Of a DNA stretch of 58,463 bases, positions 9,010 through 17,767 are shown piece after piece. The translations under genes and the position numbers were made by a program. Numbering within the stretch: position 1 is the stretch's first letter; each line of letters opens with the position of its first letter. Below the pieces are notes generated by a model, which saw only the letters and a list, made by a program, of their open reading frames with translations, was not told the origin of the DNA and ran no database searches. This DNA comes from Paracoccaceae bacterium (GTDB lineage: Bacteria; Pseudomonadota; Alphaproteobacteria; Rhodobacterales; Rhodobacteraceae): the NCBI GenBank assembly GCA_029247845.1, contig JAQWKM010000192.1, positions 1-58,463 of the forward strand, in the 5' to 3' direction.

Positions 9010-9698
9010 AGGCCAAGACCGTCTATAAAATGGGCTAGCACTTTAGCATGTTCTTGGTCAAGATTGTGCTTTTTCGCATAAAATAGTGTTGCCTGAGACT
9101 CTAGTACCAGCCCATCCTGCAAAATCTTGAGATGATTTACTTTCAACGTCTGACCGCTTGAGGTGATGTCTGCAATTGCCTCGGCAGTCTGGTTCTTAAC
9201 AGTACCCTCTGTCGCCCCCTGGCTATCGACAATCTGATAATCTGCGATGCCTTCATTTTGGAGAAATTCACGCACCAAACGGTGATACTTGGTCGCAATG
9301 CGCAACCGAAACCCATGCGTTTTTCGAAATGAAGCTGCAACTGCGTCGAAATCATCAAGCCTATCAACATCAACCCAGCATGAAGGCACAGCAATAATCA
9401 GGTTTGCATATCCAAAGCCCAATTCGGCGATAGGATCAACAATCGTTTGCCAATTTACCAGCTTTTCTCTTATCAAATCGGTGCCTGTCACACCAAGCTG
9501 TATGCGGCCAACTGCCAGTTCGCGCGGGATTTCACCCGCTGATAAAAGTACCAATTGAATCCCACTGCCGCCTTTGATCTCCGCCGAATACTCGCGCTCA
9601 GATCCAGAGTGTGATATGAGCACCCCTCGGCTTTGGAACCAATCAAACGTCTTGTCCATCAAACGGCCTTTGGAGGGAATGCCCAATTTAAAAGTCAT
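9006..9698 (-). CDS. hisG: ATP phosphoribosyltransferase catalytic subunit, short form (HisG)
   Basis: Catalyses the first step of histidine synthesis, condensing ATP and PRPP to phosphoribosyl-ATP. At 230 residues it is the short form, lacking the C-terminal regulatory domain of the long enzyme, and so needs the HisZ subunit encoded immediately upstream. The N-terminus MTFKLGIPSKGRLMDKT is the family signature, and the segment GATEGTVKNQTAEAIADITSS holds the PRPP-binding region. The start is set by the ATG at 9698, which overlaps the hisZ stop by four bases (ATGA); the frame is open further upstream, but only within hisZ. It is the last gene of hisS-hisZ-hisG and ends tail to tail with the DUF1489 gene. 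Confidence 0.95.
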   Translation of the reverse strand: MTFKLGIPSKGRLMDKTFDWFQSRGVLISHSGSEREYSAEIKGGSGIQLVLLSAGEIPRELAVGRIQLGVTGTDLIREKLVNWQTIVDPIAELGFGYANLIIAVPSCWVDVDRLDDFDAVAASFRKTHGFRLRIATKYHRLVREFLQNEGIADYQIVDSQGATEGTVKNQTAEAIADITSSGQTLKVNHLKILQDGLVLESQATLFYAKKHNLDQEHAKVLAHFIDGLGL

Positions 9699-10780
9699 AC
9701 CTGCCCTCGTGTCTTGACCAAAAGATCTGGGCGAACTACGCCACCGACAGCAGGAAGATGACTGCCATTTCCCAAACAACGGGTCAACGCATCATAACGC
9801 CCCCCTGTAGCAATCAATGAAAAATCTTTGCCTGTGTTGTCATAAAAGCCAAAAACAAACCCATCATAATATTCCATAGAGGTGCGGCCATAACTTGCTT
9901 CAAACATCAATTCACCAGTGTCAATGCCACGCTTCTCAATTTCTTCTAAGCGCTTTTCAAGTCTTACAATCGCGACTGAAATAGCTGGAAGATCAACCGC
10001 AAAATCCTGTAATTGTGCCAGAATGTTGGGATATGTTTCGCGCAGCTGTGTGATGCCCGTCAGCAAATCAAGCTCTGTTTTAGAAATAGGCGCAGCTTGA
10101 GAATCACGGTGAAGACGCGTAATACGGTCTCCAATCTCTACGGCGCTGCGCAACCCAATATTATGTTCAGAATGCGCCAATGGGTCTTTGATCGCCAACA
10201 ACTGGCGCCGGCTTTCGGGCTGAGGCGAAATCCCAGCATAACGCTCAAGCAAGAAGCGAAATCGCTGGGGCCTCCAGATATGGCGCAACAAAGCCGCTTT
10301 TCGCTCGTCAGTAGTTCTAAGCCCACCAACAGCCACCATCAAGACACTCATATCACCCGTCTGGACCCTTAACGGCAACCCATCCAAGGCTTGCCACATG
10401 GCGGAAAAAACATCTGCGTCTGCCTGAGCTGAGTCCTGTGCGCCAAAAATCTCATAGCCGACTTGGATATATTCATTAGCCCGATCAATCTCAGTTTCTT
10501 GTTTGCGAAAGACCTTACCCGCGTAAGTATAGCTTGCCGCTGTCGCGCCTGCCTGCATATGATTTTGCACAACTGGTACCGTGTAGTCAGGCCGCAGCAT
10601 AAGGTCACCTCGAAGGGGATCGGGGGTAAGATAAGCGCGGGCTCTGATATCCTCGCCATAAAGATCGAGTAAAAGATCTGCCGGCTGCAATAGGCTCGGC
10701 TCGACGCTTTCTGCCCCAAGAGATTGAAAAAATCCATGCAACCGCTCAGTTTCAGCAAGTATCGGATCAGTTTGTGCCAT
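9695..10780 (-). CDS. hisZ: ATP phosphoribosyltransferase regulatory subunit (HisZ)
   Basis: Paralogue of the histidyl-tRNA synthetase catalytic core that has lost aminoacylation and serves as the allosteric partner of short-form HisG. The 361-residue protein retains class II synthetase-like motifs (DLMLRPDYTVPVVQNHM near residues 65-82 and ATGGRYDALTRCLG near the C-terminus) but lacks the anticodon-binding domain found in HisS. Its ATG overlaps the hisS stop by one base and its TGA overlaps the hisG start by four, so all three are translationally coupled. A joint histidyl-tRNA synthetase and ATP-PRT operon is common in Rhodobacterales. Confidence 0.93.
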   Translation of the reverse strand: MAQTDPILAETERLHGFFQSLGAESVEPSLLQPADLLLDLYGEDIRARAYLTPDPLRGDLMLRPDYTVPVVQNHMQAGATAASYTYAGKVFRKQETEIDRANEYIQVGYEIFGAQDSAQADADVFSAMWQALDGLPLRVQTGDMSVLMVAVGGLRTTDERKAALLRHIWRPQRFRFLLERYAGISPQPESRRQLLAIKDPLAHSEHNIGLRSAVEIGDRITRLHRDSQAAPISKTELDLLTGITQLRETYPNILAQLQDFAVDLPAISVAIVRLEKRLEEIEKRGIDTGELMFEASYGRTSMEYYDGFVFGFYDNTGKDFSLIATGGRYDALTRCLGNGSHLPAVGGVVRPDLLVKTRGQV

Positions 10781-12252
10781 TAGTTCTGGCTCTTCAGAAT
10801 CGCACTTACAGCTTTAACCAAATCAGAACGGAGCGATTCTGACTGAGCAGGGTTTTCCTTCCATTCTTCGAGCGTTGCATTTAGAGCAATCTTACTTCCC
10901 AAGATAAGATCTTTGATCTGCACCAATCCATTTTGCTTTTCTGTATCACCTTCAATAACAGCAACGGGCGCATTGCGCTTATCGGCGTACTTGAGCTGAT
11001 TGCCAAAATTCTTCGGATTTCCAAGATAGACTTCTGCGCGAATACCGGCTTGCCGCAATTCACTTACCATCGCCTGATAGTCAGCCATACGGTTACGGTC
11101 CATCACAGTGACTACAACAGGGCCCGTTGTTTTGGCAGTGATCCGACCCTTTTCGCGCAGAGCCGCCAAAAGCCGGTCAACACCGATAGAAATGCCAGTT
11201 GCTGGTACTTCCTGACCGGTAAAGCGTTTGACAAGATCATCATAGCGCCCACCGCCAGCAACTGACCCAAACTGGCGTTTTCGACCTCTTTCATCAAGGA
11301 TTTCAAAGGTTAGTTTGGCTTCAAAGACGGGGCCAGTGTAATACCCCAAACCTCGCACAACCGAAGGGTCTAAATCAATCTGATCCGATCCATACCCGCC
11401 CGCAACCAATAATTCTGCGATGGTCTCAAGCTCATCAACACCCTTTGCACCTGTTTCAGAATGGCCAACAGCCTCTCTAAGATTAGAGATCGTTTTAGAG
11501 GTATCTTCGCCTTTGGATGTTAAAAAAGCCAGAACAGGTTCTGCCTGATCCTCAGTCAATCCAACACCATCAATATAAGCACCCGACGCATCCAGAAGAC
11601 CTTTCCCCAAAAGCTCTCTCACACCGGACGCGCCAACTTTATCGAACTTATCGATTGTTCTGAGAACAGCATCACGCTCTTGCTGGTGCACCAACCCCAT
11701 CGTTTCAAGAATACCATTAAGCACTTTGCGGTTATTAACTCGCACCACATAATCACCCCGTGGAATGCCAACCCGCTCCAGCACGTAAGCAAGCATCATG
11801 CAAATCTCTGCATCTGCCGCCATATTAGCTGCACCAACAGTATCCGCATCACATTGGTAAAATTGACGATAACGACCCGGCCCAGGTTTTTCATTACGCC
11901 AGACCGGTCCCATTGAAAAACGCCTGTAAGGTATCGGTAAGTCATTGCGATACTGTGCATAAACCCGTGCCAAAGGTGCGGTTAAATCATAACGCAAAGC
12001 AAGCCAGTCGCTGTCTTCTTCCTGCCAGGCAAACACACCCTCATTGGGCCGGTCAACATCTGGAAGAAACTTTCCCAAGGCCTCGACTGTTTCAACAGCA
12101 CTGCTTTCAAGCGCATCAAAACCATATTGATGGTAGACCGACACAATAGTCTCAAGCATTGCGTTGCGCTCTGCAACTTCCACCCCAAAATAGTCACGGA
12201 AGCCTTTCGGGGTCTGCGCCTTTGGACGAGGTGTCTTTTTCTCTTTGGCCAT
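10780..12252 (-). CDS. hisS: Histidyl-tRNA synthetase
   Basis: Charges tRNA-His with histidine. The 490-residue class II synthetase has motif 2 around [15 protein letters not shown], the histidine-specific [11 protein letters not shown] segment, motif 3 within [15 protein letters not shown], and a C-terminal anticodon-binding domain including [13 protein letters not shown] and an [20 protein letters not shown] stretch. It is longer than the E. coli enzyme (424 residues), as in other alphaproteobacteria. The ATG at 12252 follows a purine-rich AGGGGA. It is the first gene of hisS-hisZ-hisG, so the promoter should lie in 12253-12372, the 120-base divergent spacer with the SDR gene. Confidence 0.95.
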   Translation of the reverse strand: MAKEKKTPRPKAQTPKGFRDYFGVEVAERNAMLETIVSVYHQYGFDALESSAVETVEALGKFLPDVDRPNEGVFAWQEEDSDWLALRYDLTAPLARVYAQYRNDLPIPYRRFSMGPVWRNEKPGPGRYRQFYQCDADTVGAANMAADAEICMMLAYVLERVGIPRGDYVVRVNNRKVLNGILETMGLVHQQERDAVLRTIDKFDKVGASGVRELLGKGLLDASGAYIDGVGLTEDQAEPVLAFLTSKGEDTSKTISNLREAVGHSETGAKGVDELETIAELLVAGGYGSDQIDLDPSVVRGLGYYTGPVFEAKLTFEILDERGRKRQFGSVAGGGRYDDLVKRFTGQEVPATGISIGVDRLLAALREKGRITAKTTGPVVVTVMDRNRMADYQAMVSELRQAGIRAEVYLGNPKNFGNQLKYADKRNAPVAVIEGDTEKQNGLVQIKDLILGSKIALNATLEEWKENPAQSESLRSDLVKAVSAILKSQN

Positions 12253-12372
12253 TAGTTTCCCCTGTCGCTACACTGTGGGCGGGTTTATCCCACTCGTAAA
12301 AAATGAGCAAGCATCGCACACGCATCTCAATCAGTTCTTGATTATCGACGGGCTCCTTCTAAGTGAACGCCC

Positions 12373-13038
12373 ATGAAACAAATTTTATTAATTGGAAACA
12401 GCGGCGGTATTGGCAAAGCGCTAGAAACAGCTTTCAAGGGTCGCGGTAATCATGTGACAGGCCTATCACGGAGCAAGAACGGCTTTGATATAACAGATGA
12501 GGCGAGCGTTGAGCGAGGGTTGCGGAGGCTAAAAGGTAATTTTGATATTGTGTTTGTCGCCACAGGTGCTTTGACAACACCGGACAGCCGCCCAGAAAAA
12601 TCGCTCTCACAGCTATCCCTTACAGCGATGAGTGACCAATTTCTGCTCAATGCCGCAGGACCAGCAATGGTTTTAAAACACAGTAAAAAACTTTTACGAA
12701 AAGATGCACCCAGCACATTCGCAGCACTCTCCGCTCGCGTTGGATCAATCGGGGATAATCGACTAGGCGGCTGGTATTCCTACCGCGCTGCTAAAGCGGC
12801 GCTTAATCAGCTGATCCATTCTGCGTCAATTGAGTTGAAACGAACGCATCCACAGTCTATTTGCGTGGCTCTGCATCCGGGTACTGTGAGAACAATTTTA
12901 ACCAAAAAATATGTCGCAAGCCACCATGCTGTCACACCAAACGAGGCTGCAAACCACCTTTTGTCAGTTTTAGGAAACCTGTCCCCTGAACAATCTGGCC
13001 TATTCTTTGATTGGGCAGGCAAGCAAGTAGAATGGTGA
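12373..13038 (+). CDS. SDR-family oxidoreductase (CsgA/C-factor-like)
   Basis: Short-chain dehydrogenase/reductase of 221 residues. The N-terminal nucleotide-binding loop reads GNSGGIGKAL in place of the usual TGxxxGIG, a variant seen in the C-factor-like subgroup, and the catalytic pair lies in WYSYRAAKAALNQL. The C-terminal part contains PGTVRTILTKKYV followed by a short tail. Substrate and pathway are unknown; members of this subgroup are usually annotated only as SDR proteins. It is transcribed alone, divergently from hisS and convergently with glnT. The spacing to glnT (122 bases) shows no strong terminator to my eye. Confidence 0.8.
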   Translation: MKQILLIGNSGGIGKALETAFKGRGNHVTGLSRSKNGFDITDEASVERGLRRLKGNFDIVFVATGALTTPDSRPEKSLSQLSLTAMSDQFLLNAAGPAMVLKHSKKLLRKDAPSTFAALSARVGSIGDNRLGGWYSYRAAKAALNQLIHSASIELKRTHPQSICVALHPGTVRTILTKKYVASHHAVTPNEAANHLLSVLGNLSPEQSGLFFDWAGKQVEW

Positions 13039-13160
13039 AACTTGATTAAGTTTGGACTTACATAGCCGACCAGCTTACGGCAATCAGGCTATCCCAAGTT
13101 GCGCAAAGGGATAAATTCTGATCCTTCTAAGCCTTTGATAAAAATACTTTAATATGGCCC

Positions 13161-14492
13161 TTAAATATCGAGCGTATTTTCTTTTTCCCAAGAACTCAGA
13201 TGGGACATGTAAGCATCCCACTCGCTGTGCTTAAGCTTTAAGAAGGCCGCTGAGAATTCTTCGCCCATCGCCGCCTTGAGAACCTTGTCACGATCATACA
13301 TGCGCAGCGCGTCCAACATATTCAAAGGCAGTTTTGGCGCACCGCGTACTTTGTGACCCTCGGCATACATGTCGATGTCATAACGCTTGCCCGGATCGGC
13401 ATCCGTGTGAATACCATCAAGACCTGCTGCAATGATGACTGCCTGCAACAGATAAGGGTTTGCCGCCCCGTCAGGCAAGCGCAGTTCAAAGCGGCCTGGA
13501 CCAGGTACACGGACCATATGGGTGCGGTTATTACCTGTCCAAGTCACAGTGTTTGGTGCCCAAGTGGCCCCTGACATTGTTCGTGGAGCATTAATACGTT
13601 TGTAGCTGTTCACCGTCGGGTTAGTGATTGCGGCAAGGGCATTGGCATGTTTCATGATCCCACCGAGAAAGGCACGACCCTGTTCAGACAATCCAAGTTC
13701 TCCAGTCTGACCTTCACCTTTTTCAGTTGCAAAGACATTCGTTTTAGCTTGGTCGCCGGGGGCGTCCCAGACTGAGATATGCGCGTGACAGCCGTTTCCT
13801 GTCAGCCCTGCGATGGGTTTGGGCATAAATGTTGCCCGAAAACCGTGCTTTTCAGCCACTGATTTGGTCATAAACTTAAAGAAGGAATGTTTATCTGCCG
13901 TCTTTAAGGCATCGTCAAATTCCCAGTTCATTTCAAACTGACCATTGGCATCTTCGTGATCGTTTTGGTAGGGTCCCCACCCCAGATCAAGCATATAGTC
14001 ACAGATTTCACGCACGACATCATAGCGGCGCATAACAGCCTGTTGATCGTAACAGGGCTTTTCAGCCGTGTCGTATTCATCACTCAAAGCAGACCCATCC
14101 GCAGTGAGAAGGAAATATTCCGCCTCAATCCCCGTTTTGACATAAAGACCTTCGCTCGTAGCCTCATAAATCAGACGACGCAGAACATTGCGCGGGGCTT
14201 GCGCGACGTCTTGTCCTTCCATGACAGGGTTCGCCGCCACCCATGCAACTTCGGGTTTCCAGGGCAATTGAATAATAGATGATGGATCAGGAAGGGCCAG
14301 CATATCAGGATGCGCCGGCGTCATATCCAGCCAAGTTGCAAAACCGGCAAAACCTGCACCATTTTTCTGCATATCTGCAATCGCTTGCGCAGGAACAAGT
14401 TTCGCCCTCTGCCCTCCAAAAAGGTCAGTAAAAGAGATCATGAAATATTTCACACCATTTTCCGCAGCAAAAGCGGCCAGATCATTAGTCAT
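13161..14492 (-). CDS. glnT: Type III-like glutamine synthetase / gamma-glutamylmethylamide synthetase (GlnT/GmaS)
   Basis: Glutamine-synthetase superfamily enzyme of 443 residues that ligates ammonia or an amine such as methylamine to glutamate with ATP. GS motifs are present: the glutamate/metal-binding EAEYF near residue 123, NDHEDANGQFEMNW (178-190), TGNGCHAHIS (231-240), and RVPGPGRFELRLPD towards the C-terminus. The family contains both GlnT of rhizobia and GmaS, which makes gamma-glutamylmethylamide in methylamine users; the sequence alone does not separate them for me. It is the last gene of the glxB-glxC-glxD-glnT order, 64 bases after glxD, with GGGAGA before its ATG. The upstream trio matches N-methylglutamate synthase MgsABC, which favours an amine-related role, but no mgdABCD dehydrogenase is in the window. 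Confidence 0.85.
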   Translation of the reverse strand: MTNDLAAFAAENGVKYFMISFTDLFGGQRAKLVPAQAIADMQKNGAGFAGFATWLDMTPAHPDMLALPDPSSIIQLPWKPEVAWVAANPVMEGQDVAQAPRNVLRRLIYEATSEGLYVKTGIEAEYFLLTADGSALSDEYDTAEKPCYDQQAVMRRYDVVREICDYMLDLGWGPYQNDHEDANGQFEMNWEFDDALKTADKHSFFKFMTKSVAEKHGFRATFMPKPIAGLTGNGCHAHISVWDAPGDQAKTNVFATEKGEGQTGELGLSEQGRAFLGGIMKHANALAAITNPTVNSYKRINAPRTMSGATWAPNTVTWTGNNRTHMVRVPGPGRFELRLPDGAANPYLLQAVIIAAGLDGIHTDADPGKRYDIDMYAEGHKVRGAPKLPLNMLDALRMYDRDKVLKAAMGEEFSAAFLKLKHSEWDAYMSHLSSWEKENTLDI

Positions 14493-14556
14493 TAAATTCT
14501 ATCTCCCTTTTGTTTTTTTCAGACGCATCCAAAACGGACAGCCTATTCTTTATCAT

Positions 14557-15891
14557 TCAATACCCAGTCCCAGGTTTTCCAGGGTACCATTCTGTGCCCG
14601 CAAGCGGAACCTGCGCCATGGCAGCAGCCTCTACGGTTAATGCGCATAAATCTTCCGGCTCCAAGTTGCGAAGATCATTATGCCCGCAAGCACGCGCAAT
14701 AGTCTGAGCTTCTAATGTCATTACTTTCAAATAGTTACGCAGACGGCGCCCTGCGTCAACCGGGTCAAGCCGTGCGGCAAGCTCAGGGTTCTGTGTAGTT
14801 ATTCCAGCCGGATCAAGCCCTTCATGCCAATCGTCATAAGCGCCAGCTGTCGAGCCAAGTTTTTGATACTCGGCCTCCCACTTGGGGTCATTATCCCCAA
14901 GTGCAATAAGCGCGGCCGTTCCAATCGCAACGGCGTCTGCCCCAAGAGCCATAGCCTTGGCCACATCTGCCCCATTTCGGATACCACCCGAGACAATGAG
15001 CTGAACCTCGCGGTGGACTCCAAGATCCTGAAGGGCACGCACAGCGGGACGTATCACTGCCAGCGTTGGAATTCCAACGTGTTCGATGAAAACATCCTGC
15101 GTTGCCGCTGTCCCACCTTGCATGCCATCCAGAACGACAACATCAGCCCCCGCTTTTACCGCAAGCGCAGTATCAAAATATGGTCGCGTTCCTCCAACTT
15201 TAACGTAAATGGGAACTTCCCAGTTTGTGATTTCACGCAATTCCAAAAGCTTGATCTCAAGATCATCAGGCCCGGTCCAATCGGGATGACGGCAGGCAGA
15301 CCGCTGATCTATGCCTTTTGGCAAAGTGCGCATATCTGCAACGCGGTCAGAAATTTTTTGCCCTAAAAGCATGCCGCCGCCACCGGGCTTGGCCCCCTGA
15401 CCCACCACAACTTCTATGGCGTCTGCTTTGCGCAAATCATTTGGACTCATCCCGTACCGCGATGGAAGATACTGATAGACGAGTTTTGTTGAATGGCCTC
15501 GCTCTTCCGGCGTCATACCGCCATCCCCTGTCGTCGTAGATGTCCCAGCGGCACTTGCGCCACGGCCTAACGCTTCTTTTGCCTGACCCGAAAGCGCCCC
15601 AAAGCTCATGCCTGCAATCGTGATTGGAATATCAAGCTCGATAGGAAACTTGGCAAAGCGCGTTCCAAGTGTAACACTTGTATCGCAGCGCTCTCGATAG
15701 CCCTCAAGAGGATAGCGCGATACCGATGCCCCCAAAAATAGGAGGTCATCAAAATGCGGCACGCGTCGTTTCGCGCCACCGCCGCGGATATCGTAAATGC
15801 CTGTTGCAGCAGCACGGCGAATTTCTGCATTCACCTCTTGCGTAAACGTTGCTGATTGGATTGGGACCGTACGTGGTATTTTGCTGTCCAT
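14557..15891 (-). CDS. glxD: FMN-binding glutamate synthase-like subunit (GlxD/MgsC)
   Basis: Protein of 444 residues corresponding to the central FMN-binding synthase domain of glutamate synthase, found as a separate subunit in GlxD and in MgsC of N-methylglutamate synthase. The TIM-barrel flavin site is visible in VKVGGTRPYFDTALAVKAGA, VVLDGMQGGTAATQ and LIVSGGIRNGADVAKAMALG. The C-terminal CGHNDLRNLEPEDLCAL holds cysteines that may contribute to an iron-sulfur cluster. It would combine a ligand from the GATase subunit with a keto acid or glutamate. It lies 16 bases after glxC and 64 before glnT, in a single operon. Choice between glutamate synthase-like and N-methylglutamate synthase activity is unresolved. 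Confidence 0.86.
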   Translation of the reverse strand: MDSKIPRTVPIQSATFTQEVNAEIRRAAATGIYDIRGGGAKRRVPHFDDLLFLGASVSRYPLEGYRERCDTSVTLGTRFAKFPIELDIPITIAGMSFGALSGQAKEALGRGASAAGTSTTTGDGGMTPEERGHSTKLVYQYLPSRYGMSPNDLRKADAIEVVVGQGAKPGGGGMLLGQKISDRVADMRTLPKGIDQRSACRHPDWTGPDDLEIKLLELREITNWEVPIYVKVGGTRPYFDTALAVKAGADVVVLDGMQGGTAATQDVFIEHVGIPTLAVIRPAVRALQDLGVHREVQLIVSGGIRNGADVAKAMALGADAVAIGTAALIALGDNDPKWEAEYQKLGSTAGAYDDWHEGLDPAGITTQNPELAARLDPVDAGRRLRNYLKVMTLEAQTIARACGHNDLRNLEPEDLCALTVEAAAMAQVPLAGTEWYPGKPGTGY

Positions 15892-15907
15892 TAAGATTTT
15901 TCCGTCT

Positions 15908-16591
15908 TTAATAAGTCATATTGCGATCTACATCAAAGTTATAAAGCTGACGGGCAGAGCCATAGCGTTTAAAGTCTGCTGGCTTGGCGTCACTTTCGGC
16001 ACGCTCAAGAAGGTCTTGAAGCAGTGCCGTATGCTCAGGGCGTATCCCTTTTTCGATACAATCCGCCCCAAGGCTTTTCACAGATCCCCGCACAAATAAT
16101 CGCGCCTCATAAAGAGAGTCTCCGAGGGCCTCACCAGCATCTCCACAAACAACCAAGTTGCCTGCCTGTGCCATAAATGCGGACATATGCCCAATATTGC
16201 CATGGACGACAATATCGATGCCCTTCATCGAGATACCGCATCTGGAACTGGCATTTCCTTTGACAACCAATAGGCCGCCATGGCCAGTTGCACCGGCGTA
16301 TTGGCTGGCATCACCATCAACAATGATAACGCCGGACATCATATTTTCGGCAACCCCTGGCCCCACAGAGCCTTCGACATGGATAAGTGCCTGCTGGTTC
16401 ATACCACCACAGTAATAGCCTGTTGATCCCCGGACGGTCACCTCGATTTCGGCATTCAATCCAACTGCAATAGCATGGCTACCCTTTGGGTTCACAACTT
16501 CCCAATTATTTTGATTGGTATCGATAGTTTGCCGTTGCAGTGATGAATTCAATCCGCGCAAGCCGTCAGCTTCCAAATCATAAGTTAACAT
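15908..16591 (-). CDS. glxC: GXGXG-motif glutamate synthase-like subunit (GlxC/MgsB)
   Basis: Protein of 227 residues made up of the GXGXG beta-helix found at the C-terminus of glutamate synthase large subunits, here as a free subunit like GlxC/MgsB. The repeated glycine pattern is plain: VEGSVGPGVAENMMSG, VDGDASQYAGATGHGG, VKGNASSRCGISMKG, VHGNIGHMSAFMAQAG and VCGDAGEALGDSLYEA. This domain has a structural role linking the amidotransferase and FMN sites. The frame is open to 16666, but the ATG at 16591 (MLTYDLEADGLRG) starts one base after the glxB stop and is the sensible start. It is the second gene of the glx operon. Confidence 0.86.
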   Translation of the reverse strand: MLTYDLEADGLRGLNSSLQRQTIDTNQNNWEVVNPKGSHAIAVGLNAEIEVTVRGSTGYYCGGMNQQALIHVEGSVGPGVAENMMSGVIIVDGDASQYAGATGHGGLLVVKGNASSRCGISMKGIDIVVHGNIGHMSAFMAQAGNLVVCGDAGEALGDSLYEARLFVRGSVKSLGADCIEKGIRPEHTALLQDLLERAESDAKPADFKRYGSARQLYNFDVDRNMTY

Positions 16592-16592
16592 A

Positions 16593-17489
16593 TTAGTGGC
16601 TCCAAAAATATACAGTTGCAGGCTCAGGTTCCCAGACTCGCGCAGATTCAATCCTAGGTAATCCAACTAAGGCACGATACTCGCTTCCAAATGCGACATA
16701 CTGATCCGTTTCAGCCAAAACCGCAGGTTTACAGGCAATCGGATCACGGACGACGCCAAATCCATCTTTGGTGCCAACAACGAAGGTGAAAAAACCGTCT
16801 AGATCCTCAAGAGATGCTTCCAAGGCTTCACCCAAAGTTGCGCCTTCTTGCATTTTCCAAGTGAGATAGGCTGCTCCAACCTCTGTGTCATTTGCACTTT
16901 CGATCCGAATACCTTCCCGGCACAACTTGCGACGAAGGTTATTATGATTTGAAAGTGAACCGTTGTGCACAAGGCATTGATCCGGACCCGTTGAAAACGG
17001 ATGCGCACCATCTGTGGTCACGGCAGATTCGGTCGCCATACGCGTGTGACCAATCCCATGCGAACCAGACATCGTAGAGAGTTGAAATCGCTGAGCGACA
17101 TCCTTTGGAAGTCCAACTTCCTTGTAAATCTCAATTGCATCTCCATCGCTCATTATGCGGACGTCTGCCCTAAGTTTGGCAATTGCTTCACGAGCCAACT
17201 CGGTTTTATCAGAAGCAACTCCTAAAACTGCATGCGTGTCGTTGCGTTGTAGCGTCACATCCGATCCAATTTCGCGGCTTACATCCGTCACAAGCGTCGC
17301 AAAATCACGATCCGCCTGATCCGACTGAATTGTCAGCTTCGAGTCGACGCCATTATCAGAACCGTAAATTGCAATACCTGCACTGTCTGGGCCACGGTCT
17401 GTCATCGTGATCAACATTTCTGTCAACAGACCACCCAATTTTGGTTCGAGCAACTTATCTTTTAAAAAGAGACCAACTATCCCGCACAT
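16593..17489 (-). CDS. glxB: Class II glutamine amidotransferase subunit (GlxB/MgsA)
   Basis: N-terminal-nucleophile amidotransferase of 298 residues. The sequence begins MCGIVGLF, with Cys2 becoming the catalytic N-terminal residue after methionine removal, and contains GIGHTRMATESAVTTDGAHPF and LVHNGSLSNHNNLRRKL, the glutamine-binding and oxyanion regions of class II GATases. It would release ammonia (or methylamine from gamma-glutamylmethylamide) for the synthase subunit. It is the first gene of glxB-glxC-glxD-glnT, with GGAG seven bases before its ATG. The promoter should lie in the 278-base spacer shared with the SLC13 permease gene. Compared with full-length glutamate synthase, this operon is a split version with no small NADPH subunit in the window. 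Confidence 0.87.
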   Translation of the reverse strand: MCGIVGLFLKDKLLEPKLGGLLTEMLITMTDRGPDSAGIAIYGSDNGVDSKLTIQSDQADRDFATLVTDVSREIGSDVTLQRNDTHAVLGVASDKTELAREAIAKLRADVRIMSDGDAIEIYKEVGLPKDVAQRFQLSTMSGSHGIGHTRMATESAVTTDGAHPFSTGPDQCLVHNGSLSNHNNLRRKLCREGIRIESANDTEVGAAYLTWKMQEGATLGEALEASLEDLDGFFTFVVGTKDGFGVVRDPIACKPAVLAETDQYVAFGSEYRALVGLPRIESARVWEPEPATVYFWSH

Positions 17490-17767
17490 ATGGCTACTCC
17501 ATGATATTATTTCGAAATTTCTCGCGCTTTTGCGATCCTACTATTTTTTGATATGGTCATATGACGAGTGTTTAGACAATCATGCTGGCATAAAATTACT
17601 GCGCCTATATGTCAATGATAGGTAGGTTAAAGGGTTTAACCGCTACTTTATTAGGCTCACATTTTTAGCATAGACGACAAAACTCGGGAAACCACGTTCC
17701 AGATTTTGCTTTATAAGGTGAAAATTACATTCTAGACAGACCAGCATAATAAATGGTGTGACCCAAT
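17490..17767. promoter_or_regulatory. Divergent promoter region between glxB and the SLC13 permease gene, with two small palindromes
   Basis: AT-rich spacer holding two perfect inverted repeats: GTCATATGAC at 17556-17565, and GGTTAAA-ggg-TTTAACC at 17625-17641. Either could bind a dimeric regulator controlling one or both divergent units. No regulator gene is adjacent, and I cannot identify a sigma-54 or NtrC site with confidence. The palindromes are seen; their role is inference. Confidence 0.4.

Noticed and set aside
17575-17605. Sigma-54 promoter before glxB or the SLC13 gene
   Set aside because: CTGGCATAAAATTACTGC resembles the consensus, but the GG-to-GC spacing is 12 instead of 10 bases.
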